NCBI GenBank assembly: GCA_036971715.1
Contig: JAVHJL010000008.1
Coordinates: 992,001 to 1,056,000, forward strand
DNA length: 64,000 nucleotides
Reading direction: 5' to 3'
From: Arthrobotrys musiformis
Lineage: Eukaryota > Ascomycota > Orbiliomycetes > Orbiliales > Orbiliaceae
A model generated the notes under the pieces. The model did no database searches. It worked only from the letters and a program-made list of their open reading frames with translations, and was not told the DNA's origin. The translations under genes were made by a program, and so were the position numbers. The stretch's first letter is position 1. Every line of letters starts with the position of its first letter. Shown here piece after piece: positions 55,967-64,000 of this stretch.

Positions 55967-57387
55967 ATGGGGATTAAACGTATCTATTTGCTCCTTGACG
56001 TGATACTATCAAGGCTGTAATTCCGAGCTAACTTGGCCCTAGAGCTTTACCAGGTCATATCGGAGGCAGCACCCGATGCTATCAAAAATGGAGAGATCAA
56101 GAACCACTTCGGTCGCAAGGTCGCCATCGTAAGTAAATGTTGGCTACAGATCCTTGTACTAACGTGCTAACATATTCAGGATGCGTCTATGAGCATCTAC
56201 AGCTTCCTCATTGCCGTCAGATCTGAAGGCCAAGTTCTCACATCAGAAACCGGGGAAACAACTTCACATCTGATGGGAATGTTCTACCGGACATTACGAA
56301 TGGTCGACAACGGTATCAAACCACTCTACGTTTTCGATGGCAAGCCACCAACCCTGAAGTCTGGCGAGCTCGCAAAGCGTACGGCTCGAAAATTCGAGGC
56401 TCAGGAAGCACACGAGGAGGCTAAAGAAGTCGGTACTGCTGAGGAGATTGAAAAATTCTCTCGAAGAACCGTCAGAGTCACAAGGGAACACAATGAAGAG
56501 TGCAAGAGGCTACTGAAACTTATGGGGATACCTCATCTTGACGCGCCATGTGAAGCTGAAGCACAGTGTGCCACCCTAGCAAAATCTGGGAAGGTAGGTT
56601 CCATCTCGTAAAAATGGCCCTGATCACCCTCAGCTTCCATGTTGTGCTAACTACACCTTTTTCTCATATAGGTTTATGCTGCTGCTTCTGAGGATATGGA
56701 TACCCTCTGTTTCGAGACACCCATCCTGCTCCGCCATTTGACTTTTAGCGAACAACGAAAACAACCCATCCAAGAAATCCATTTGGATAGAGTCATGGCG
56801 GGCCTTGACATGACTAGAGAGCAGTTCATCGACCTCTGTATTCTTCTCGGATGCGACTATTGCGACACAATACCTAAGATCGGCCCTACCACCGCCTTGA
56901 AGTTGATCCGCCAACACAAGTCAATTGAGCAAGTCATCGAGAATTTAGACAAGGACAAATACAAGGTCCCCGAATATTTTCCTTATCAAGATGCTCGCGA
57001 GTTATTGATGAAACCCGAGGTCATACCAGCAGACGAATGCGAATTTAGATGGGATGCGCCAGACACAGAGGGTCTCGTGAAATTCCTCGTTGGTGAGAAA
57101 GGTTTCAACGAAGACCGTGTCAGGAGTGGTGCAGCACGATTATCCAAAAATCAGACAACTGCCCAACAGTGTAAGCCTTCAAAGATCCCCTAGGTACTAA
57201 TTTAGCAATAGCTGACCCCCCTACAGCACGACTAGAGGGGTTTTTCAAAGTTATCCCCAAGACCGAGGAGGAGATAGCAAATCTAAAGCGTAAAAACGAA
57301 GAAAGGGTTGCCGAGAAAAAAAAGAAGGCAAAGATTGATGCAAAGGCGAAAAAGGATTCTAAGAAGGCACCAAGAGGTGCGAATTAG
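55967..57387 (+). CDS. FEN1: Flap endonuclease 1 (Rad27/FEN1)
   Basis: Structure-specific nuclease removing 5' flaps in Okazaki fragment maturation and long-patch base excision repair. Exon 1 is only 13 bases (MGIK plus one base); a GTATCT-donor intron (about 55980-56043, CTAAC branch site) leads to QLYQVISEAAPDAIKNGEIKNHFGRKVAI. A second intron precedes DASMSIYSFLIAVR. Active-site residues occur in VFDGKPP, EAEAQCA, ASEDMDTL and GCDYCDTIPKIGP. A further intron near 56594-56671 splits GKV from YAAASED. The last intron (about 57171-57225) creates the PCNA-binding motif QSRLEGFF across the junction, followed by a Lys-rich tail ending KKAPRGAN, stop at 57387. Divergent from glutaryl-CoA dehydrogenase; converges on RPL5. 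Confidence 0.94.
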
Positions 57388-57763
57388 GACCACTTGAATG
57401 AGGGCCAACATTACGGAGCCCAAGCTGGACTCAAGGCTTCGCAAACGCTAGCTGTTTTTAAAGCGCATTTGGAGTTTTTAAAGGTTTTTTTTTTACAGGA
57501 ACCAGTAACGAAAGCATGTAATATAATAACCATCCCCGAGAAAGGAAAACGTCATGACGAGGCCTTTGCACGAATGTTTAGGTATTGAATCATCATTCGT
57601 GGACATTAGAATACAATATTCAAGGCGCCCGAAACGCCATAGGTATGCAAAGGGAAACAGTCCCATAGAATCACAAAGGATTCATTGGATGCCTTTCGAA
57701 TTCTCGATAAAGTAATATATGAACATAAAAAGAAAGGAAACTTTTTTGGGAACCAAGTAGAAT
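57388..57763. other. Convergent 3' spacer, FEN1 / RPL5
   Basis: About 375 bases with a T9 run and no gene; no TAAGTAAG-type element. Confidence 0.55.
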
Positions 57764-59023
57764 CTACTGATCGGCCTTGAGTTCCGCAATCCTGGCCTTG
57801 ACTCTCTCCACCTTCTCTTCCTTTGTCAACTTCTTCTTCCTGAACTTCAAACTCTCGGCCTTCCATTCTTCCGCGGTCTTGGTGTCCTTGTCGGGGTCTT
57901 CAAGGAACGGATCCTCACGGATCTTGGCGTGTGCTTCAGTATACAGGTCCTCCAATCCGTCAGCTTCGATGTCGTCATCGATATACTTCTGGAATTGCGA
58001 CTTGTATCTCTCTTCATCGTCGTCCGCAAGTGTCTCCATGTATTCGGCAACGTGGCCGCCAAAGATGTACTTCCTGAGGGTCTCGGCATCAAGCTCTTTG
58101 GTTTCGATATCATAACCGGGGAAACGGCTAGGAGAGTGAGGGATATAAAGGCCACCATCGGAAGCACCCTTCATAGCGCCGAAAACACGGGCACCTGTAG
58201 AAGTCCTGGCCAAACCGACATCCAAGAAACACTTGAAGGGGCGGCGGCTTTCACCATCGTCACCCTCAGCGGCCTCGGTAAGTGTGAACTCACCGCTGAC
58301 ATCCTCGACGCCGGCGAAAGTTTCGTCGAGATCAAGTTTTTTCAAGGCGCGGCGGGCAACGAGAAGACCGGTAGCGTATGCAGCAGCCCAGTTAGTGAGA
58401 CCGTGGTTAATGCCATATCTCTTCAATTCGTGGGCATAGGCGGCTACGAAGACCTTGTCACCGGTAAGCTCGGACCTGATGATCTGGCAGACGATATCTC
58501 GGTTGGTGACTATCGATAAATATGGGTTAGAAACTAAATCACATTTTATGAGAAGAAATTTTCACTTACATCGAACTACGAGACGATATTTTGGAGCGGC
58601 ATATTTATTCTTCGCCTGTGTAATCAATCTCTTGCGAGCATAGTAGTCGGTCTTTCCTTCACGTCGTCGACGGTATTTCGTCTGGAAACGGCTGTGGTTG
58701 GGGGCAGGAGTGTCAGTTTTCCGTAGATTCCCTGGGTACAGTCTTCACTGCGCATACATTGCGCCGGTATATCGGATCCAATAGAGGCGGGAAGAAGGCG
58801 AGTCAATCCAGACACAAGGAGATGATTCCTTATAGAGCTCTGCCCGAATAGTCCCTCGCCCTCTCTTCCTCTCGGAAAAGAGATATGCGGTTAGGGGACA
58901 TTTAAACACACCTGTAGTAGGCCGAGTTCTTGACAAGTTTTGTGAAAGGCTAAGAAAGAAACAAGTCAGTATCGAGGTTCTAATAGAGGAGAAGAATCTG
59001 GGCGGGATTTAGCAGCCTACCAT
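57764..59023 (-). CDS. RPL5: 60S ribosomal protein L5 (uL18)
   Basis: Large-subunit protein binding 5S rRNA with L11. The start ATG at 59021-59023 is directly followed by an intron (GTAGGC donor, TTTCTTAG acceptor, about 58954-59020), so exon 1 codes only Met. Then come PFTKLVKNSAYYS, RFQTKYRRRREGKTDYYARKRLITQAKNKYAAPKYRLVVR, and an intron near 58515-58570. FTNRDIVCQIIRSELTGDKVFVAAYAHELKRYGINHGLTNWAAAYATGLL, the GLARTSTGARVFGAMKGASDGGLYIPHS core and a Lys/Glu-rich C-terminal helix follow, to the stop at 57764. Fully conserved and intact. Divergent from IMP4 across about 320 bases. Confidence 0.95.
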
Positions 59024-59342
59024 TTTACTGAAGTTTAGCAACGGTAGCGTTTACGTCGCAGCGGTAGTTAGTTGAGGTTTCGGCGGATGTTGATGATGGT
59101 GGTGGAAATCACACTTGATCATCAAAACGAACAGAATATTGAATGGTTTGCGGGTTGTGGTTTTTTTTTGTGGGCAAGCCCTAATGTGCATCACGTGCTC
59201 TGGATTACCTAATCGGTTCAGAGATCTAATCAGATTAGATCAAACCAGCGCCAAGACAAGCAACCCAGGTAAATAAATTTTGTTTGCGACAGATGGGCGA
59301 CCAGAGTCTCTTTCGAGGAAGACGAAATTTTATACAACAACA
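59024..59342. promoter_or_regulatory. Bidirectional promoter, RPL5 / IMP4
   Basis: Compact 319-base spacer between two ribosome-production genes. It contains a T10 run (59160-59169) and a CACGTG E-box (59192-59197, within TCACGTG) but no TAAGTAAG-type element. Co-regulation is inference. Confidence 0.5.
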
Positions 59343-60366
59343 ATGATTCGAAGAACTGCGCGCCAACGGAGGGAGTATCTCTATCGAAAACAGCTCGCTG
59401 TCCAAGACGCAGCGGTTGCTGACCGCCGTGCCAAGCTCAAGGCATCTCTTGCATCCGGCAAGCCTCTGTCGAAGGATGTTGCCAACGATGAACAACTTCG
59501 CAAAGACTTCAAATTCGATGAGTCGAGAGAATCGGGGCAACAGGACGAGGAGGCTTTGGTCGACGACGAATATGCCGCCCTGAGCGGGGTAGCGGAGCCG
59601 AAGCTCTTGATCACAACTAGCAGAGATCCGAGCAGTCGTCTGATGCAGTTCGCTAAGGTATGCGATGCACGGCTCTTGCTGCTGTGGGCACTTCGTAACC
59701 ATTTCACCGGTCCTTTCTAACTCTCAGTCTCCATTTAGGAAATGAGATTGCTATTTCCAACTTCAATAAGACTCAATCGCGGTAACACGGTTCTGCCTCA
59801 GTTAGCTGCCTCTTGTTTGGCAACCTCGATTTCAGACCTGCTGCTCCTTCACGAACACCGAGGCGTCCCCACAGCCCTAACAGTTTCGCATTTCCCACAT
59901 GGGCCGACTGCTATGTTTTCTTTGCATAATGTCGTTTTAAGGCACGACATTGACAACTCGGCCCGGGGCACGGTTTCTGAAGCCTATCCGCACCTGATCT
60001 TTGAAGGGTTCTCCACGCCTCTTGGTAAAAGGATTGTAACAATTCTCAAGCATTTATTCCCCCCGGGTGTCAAGAGGGATAGCGCGAGAGTCGTAACATT
60101 TGCCCTGACCGAGGGCGACTACATAAGTGTCCGTCACCATGTTTACGTCAAAACTGGGCCTAAAACCGTTGAGCTAGCGGAAGTTGGACCGAGAATGGAG
60201 ATGAAGGTAAGCATTCCAAAATTTCGAATTGAATTTTTAGGAAGTTTTGCTGAGAATATTGTAGCTATTCGAAATTAGATTGGGCACAGCGGATAATCGT
60301 GACGCAGATACAGAGTGGCGACTAAATCAGTACACTCGGACAGCAAAAAAGAAGGATCTCTTGTAG
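59343..60366 (+). CDS. IMP4: U3 snoRNP protein Imp4 (Brix domain)
   Basis: Nucleolar SSU-processome protein that, with Imp3 and Mpp10, helps U3 snoRNA pair with pre-rRNA. Start at 59343 (MIRRTARQRREYLYRKQLAVQDA, the conserved N-terminal helix). Exon 1 reaches KLLITTSRDPSSRLMQFAK; an intron (about 59657-59738) joins EMRLLFPTSIRLNRGNTVLPQL, start of the Brix fold. Then DLLLLHEHRGVPTALTVSHFPHGPTAMFSLHNVVLRHDI, HLIFEGFSTPLGKRIVTILKHLFPP, DYISVRHHVYVK and ELAEVGPRMEMK. A last intron (about 60208-60265) joins a segment including EIRLGTADNRDADTEWRLNQYTRTAKKKDLL, the family C-terminus; stop at 60366. Confidence 0.93.
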
Positions 60367-60997
60367 CCAAAGCGGACGGTTCTGGTAAAGAAGGTTATGC
60401 CCAAACTCCTACTTCGAATAAAACAGTATATTATACATATAGAGATCACAAGCTACACAGCGATGAAACAAGAGGGCTTCGACCTTCTTGGGCCATCCTT
60501 TTCTTTCCTCCTCCTCCCTTCTTCCTTCCATCCTCCTTTTTTTTTTTTTTTTTCGAATAGGAGTGGGCTGTTTCCGACGAGGCCCTAAGCGATAGGGGCG
60601 AATGACTTGCCATCGACTAGAAGGCTGGATAAACTGATCAACTCCGGCGACTGAACGATAGAAACAACGAAATGAAGAATTCCACCTATTTAACTCCATG
60701 AGATGCAGACATGTCCGACGACAGAAAAAGCATAATATCTATATTTACACAACAGGGTATCTCGCGATCGACAAATCAACAACTTTTTGTTGCAGTATTA
60801 ACTCCTCAACAAAGGAATCAGTAAAGACTTGCTTGAAGGACGTCTTGAAGAACTAGAGAAATCCAAAGCTCGCTGAAATGCATGACAGAAACAAGGGCAG
60901 GGCAAAGGGGACAAATGGTGGCCGGGGGGAAGGAATGGAATGGGTATTATAAGGGAGCCAAAAATTTTAGGGTTGGCTAAAGGACAGCAGAACAACT
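60367..60997. other. Convergent 3' spacer, IMP4 / acidic orphan
   Basis: About 630 bases with a T16 run near 60538-60553 and pyrimidine-rich sequence; no gene or TAAGTAAG-type element. Confidence 0.5.
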
Positions 60998-61696
60998 TTA
61001 GTCCTCATCGGAACCCTCTTCGTCCTCATCCTCGTCCTCATCATCTGAATATTCTTCTTTGAACTCAAAACTCTCTTCAAGCTTCAGACCCCTCCCTGGG
61101 CTAGAATAGCTCGCATATAATTGCCCAGAAGGCCCATGGTCAGCCGCAAGCTCCGGGCAGTCATACAATCCAAGTCCTTGCAGTATTTCATCGGCTTCAT
61201 CGGCTAAGGGATATTCGGCCACCGAAGATTTCTCTTCCCATTGGGTGTCAGACGGAGGCGAGAGGGACGCGACGGAAGGCTCCGACGGTGACCAGGCGGT
61301 GGTACTGGTACTGCCAAAATTTGGTGATGAATATCCAGGAGCAAATCCAAGAAGAAATTGGGGGTTATTCGAAAACCCGTTGTTGAATTCATACTCCATG
61401 GCTTGGCCCTTCGTCATATATGTTGTCGAGGTCGTATCATAAGCATAACCGCTCATGTACTGATCTTGGAATACTTGATGATCAGCGGGGTAGTATCCAT
61501 CCGTTGCTGCCCCAACCCAGTTTGAGTAGATGTTGTCTGAGAAAGACTCAGGGTATATGGGAAATGTGTGCAAACAAGATTTTGGTGGGGGCTGGTCGAA
61601 AGCATAACCTGAATATACGTCTGCATAGGCGTACTTCGGCTCTACAAACGAGGGGTCGTATGTGGGTTCTTCGTATCGAAACGGTATCGATACCAT
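60998..61696 (-). CDS. Hypothetical protein, Tyr/Ser-rich with acidic C-terminus
   Basis: Uninterrupted frame of 232 codons from an ATG at 61696; I do not recognise a family with certainty. The first 150 residues are rich in Tyr, Pro, Ser, Gly and Asn with no predicted helix or membrane span (disordered). A short ordered-looking piece, ADEADEILQGLGLYDCPEL (about residues 165-185), resembles a helical docking motif. The last ~25 residues are Asp/Glu (EEYSDDEDEDEDEEGSDED). Composition suggests a nuclear regulatory or activation-type protein, but that is a guess. Coding support: no in-frame stop, little homopolymer except the tail, and strong codon-level amino-acid bias. Orthologue searches would settle it. 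Confidence 0.6.
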   Translation of the reverse strand: MVSIPFRYEEPTYDPSFVEPKYAYADVYSGYAFDQPPPKSCLHTFPIYPESFSDNIYSNWVGAATDGYYPADHQVFQDQYMSGYAYDTTSTTYMTKGQAMEYEFNNGFSNNPQFLLGFAPGYSSPNFGSTSTTAWSPSEPSVASLSPPSDTQWEEKSSVAEYPLADEADEILQGLGLYDCPELAADHGPSGQLYASYSSPGRGLKLEESFEFKEEYSDDEDEDEDEEGSDED

Positions 61697-64000
61697 TTCT
61701 CCTAGCTAATAGCGTTGGTGTTGTATGTGTATTCGTCTATGTAGATATTTGCGAAGTATATGTATGTATATATTGACTAATGTTGGCGAGCAATGACCTT
61801 CCTCCGCTTATAGTTGATGAATAGAAATTATATATCAGTCGTTTCCGAGTGGCAGTATACTGAGGTTGTTTGATGTCGAGAGGCGAATTCAGGAGTAAGA
61901 TTGGGAGGTTGTTGAGGTGGGGAGGAGCGCTGTAAAGGTCTATATGATCCGGAGGGCAGGAGGGGGGAAGCAAAGGCGGAAGAAAGAAACGGGAAAGAAA
62001 GAATCGGTGCTCGTTATGTAATTAAGGCTACCAAGTGTACTTCGTATGGGACAATAGTTTCGGATTTCAAGTAGTAAGTACAGTACTAGCTTACAATATA
62101 ACATTATTTTAAGGAGGATCGAAATGGAAAAGTTATTGGGAATGAGCAAGAAATCAAGCCATTGTGATCAACTGCGCCTCCCTGCAGACCACTTTTACCC
62201 AAGTAGACATCTGTAGGCAAGCAAGAAGCATGTACGGAGTATGTATGTATGTAATGTATGTATGTACTATGTCTAGTTCTTACAAGCAGGAGCCCTTTAG
62301 CGCAAGAGGAATTTCCATTACACCAACAGGGGTGCCATGTACCGGTATTACGATGGATGTATGTACATCCAACTATGTACTTCCATACATACTTCATACA
62401 TTGCATGTGGAAGTATGCAAGTATCTAACCTCGATTCTGTATCTAAAGGCAACTATCCGAACACCGGTGGAAAAAAAGAAATCAAGAATGCGAAAAAAGA
62501 AGGAAAAAGGAAAAACGCAAGGAGAAAAAGAAAAACGCATGAACCAGCAGGGTCATGGAACGCAAGCTAAGAAGCTTAACCTTAATCTCGACTCTTAATG
62601 CGGGCAATCATTGAAGGATTTGGCCTGGGGAAGTCTGCCACTAGCATCCTTTCGTCAAAACCCTGGCGCTTCACGGATGATACATTTTGCTGCATGGCAT
62701 CCCGACAAGAGGCAGCTTTCTCGTCTGCCCATACGTTCTCAGACATACATACATCATCCATACTTTACAAACTTATGTACATGTACGTGTACATGTGGTA
62801 GGTACTCTATCGATACTTACATGTGCACACACGCACGACCTGGGCACCGGTGGTACACATGTGAGTCCTTATGATACTTTATTATGTGCACGCATCATCC
62901 ACTAAATCCAGATCCCCAAGTTTGGCTCCGTTAATTGTCAAACCGAGCCTTGCCAAAACGATGCGTGTGCACCGCAACTTGCAGACGCCGTCGCCGTGAT
63001 TGGCTGTGAAACAGTTGCTCGGGTCTCCGGACAGTTTCATGACCCAGAAGCATGGAATCAAGACAGCGATTTTCATGGTTGGAAACTTTCTTAGTGGCTC
63101 CATTTTTTCGAGTTTGCCTGACAGATTTGGTACATCCGAGCATGACCGCTCATGCATGTGCGGCCAAGATGGACTCCGAAGACATTTCCGTTCATTGGTT
63201 CCGGGGTGCTAGGATCCAGGTTACTCGCTTCAAACGAGCATTTTAGGGCTCTAAACGAGAAGGGGAAAAAGAAAAAAGGAAGCATTGGGGAAGGGAGGAA
63301 AATGTTCCGTGGCGATGAAGGCATCCATACCTACTACTATGAAGTGTGTAAGTACTTATGTACCATGTATGTATGTACCATGTCTGGAGGAGCACATATG
63401 TGCTCGGGTGTATGAATGAACGAATGCGTGAAAAAGAAAAGTTAAGACTCTCGCTTTATTTTTTTTTTTTCTGCCGAGCTCTCGAGACCCAACTTATGTA
63501 CTAGGTATTAGCAAGTTAGCTGCAGTTCAGGATTCCCCAGGCTCCCATGTCGGCGAGAGATGATGTATTACCCATAATATGTGTATGTGCCTCTACATGC
63601 ATCACCCCGGAACACGGTTGTGTCGTCTCATGTTGCCTACCAACCCATCCTTTAAGACCCACAGGCCTGGATGCAAGTTGGCCTTTGTGCATACGCAGCA
63701 CGGAGTACAGACCTGAATATTTCCTGACAATACCACACGGTACTTTTGTCCCTTCACACTACCGAGCCACACCCCTTTCTGGAAGGAACATTCGAATTTG
63801 CGTCTAGCTGGAACGGTCCTCGTACATACATACACACATGTGCATACTAAATGCTCAAGTAAATATGTGTGTGTTTAAGTATGTACCTACGTAGTATCGT
63901 GTACATGTATTGCAGTAGCTACTCAATTAAGATGTACATACTTAGGTCTTTACTTCCAAGCACACAACTAAGTACTTTTATATATACTGACTTCCTTGCT
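61697..64000. other. Gene-poor region at the right edge, GTATGTAC-rich
   Basis: About 2.3 kb with no recognisable gene on either strand. It contains repeated GTATGTATGTAC, CATACATACATAC and CATGTACGTGTACATG-type sequences (62232-62275, 62374-62400, 62744-62795, 63355-63385, 63825-63950). Its open frames overlap one another in several frames and lack domains. It may be the long promoter of a gene beyond the window. Confidence 0.5.
62232..62275. repeat. GTATGTAT / GTAATGTATGTATGTAC tetranucleotide repeat
   Basis: GTAT-unit repeat; oppositely oriented ATACATAC copies recur at about 62385-62400 and 62744-62765. Confidence 0.8.

Noticed and set aside
62164..62905. Open frames of 60-144 codons near the right edge
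   Set aside because: Their sequence reflects GTAT and AAAAAG simple repeats; no conserved features.
1..64000. Transposons, rRNA, tRNA, CRISPR or biosynthetic cluster genes
   Set aside because: No transposase, reverse transcriptase, tRNA-like B-box with a matching acceptor stem, array of spaced repeats, or polyketide/peptide synthetase sequence was recognised by eye. A tRNAscan-SE and RepeatMasker run would be decisive.

Overview
The window is 64 kb of nuclear DNA from a filamentous ascomycete (Pezizomycotina). Nearly every gene is split by short introns (about 50-190 nt) with GTANGT donors, CTAAC/CTGAC-type branch sites close to the acceptor, and AG ends. The proteins are those of a mould: NADPH oxidase B, cystathionine gamma-synthase, DASH subunit Spc34, the Fig1 fusion protein, chitin-synthase regulators Chs5 and Skt5, and the fungal families DUF2434 and DUF2410. 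I cannot place it below subphylum. No RNA gene, CRISPR, transposon or secondary-metabolite cluster was found.

Layout. 1-2.6 kb: UTP22 (C-terminus cut by the window edge). 3.1-12.5 kb: cystathionine gamma-synthase, DHH1 helicase, MAM33, CHS5. 12.8-20 kb: SMC6 and EXO1 back to back. 20.4-26.1 kb: citrate carrier CTP1, TMA16, FIG1. 26.8-33.8 kb: UDP-glucose dehydrogenase, VMA12-type factor, RPN3, DUF2434 membrane protein. 34.3-42 kb: secreted histidine acid phosphatase, DUF2410 HAD protein, SPC34, TAF12. 42.4-50.6 kb: noxB, SKT5, OXR1. 51.5-61.7 kb: UBC4, glutaryl-CoA dehydrogenase, FEN1, RPL5, IMP4 and an acidic orphan. 61.7-64 kb: no gene found. In all, 27 protein genes, alternating in strand with many divergent and convergent pairs. 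They are not an operon or cluster, but three themes recur: ribosome biogenesis (UTP22, IMP4, RPL5, TMA16), DNA repair/replication (SMC6, EXO1, FEN1), and cell wall/polar growth (CHS5, SKT5, UGD, FIG1, noxB).

Many apparent breaks in reading frames vanish once introns are placed. I rebuilt splice junctions by hand for most genes, so starts and ends are generally firm while some internal exon borders remain approximate.

The most unusual signal lies between the genes. A family of palindromic, tetranucleotide-based elements (TAAGTAAGTA / TACTTAAGTA / TACCTAGGTA) occurs in almost every spacer that contains a promoter, and I saw none in any of the ten convergent (3'-to-3') spacers or in the reconstructed exons. 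Other oddities are an SMC6 intron that is mostly homopolymer, long A/G tracts flanking DHH1, and a final SKT5 intron whose removal creates a CAAX prenylation signal. I found no convincing new multi-gene system.
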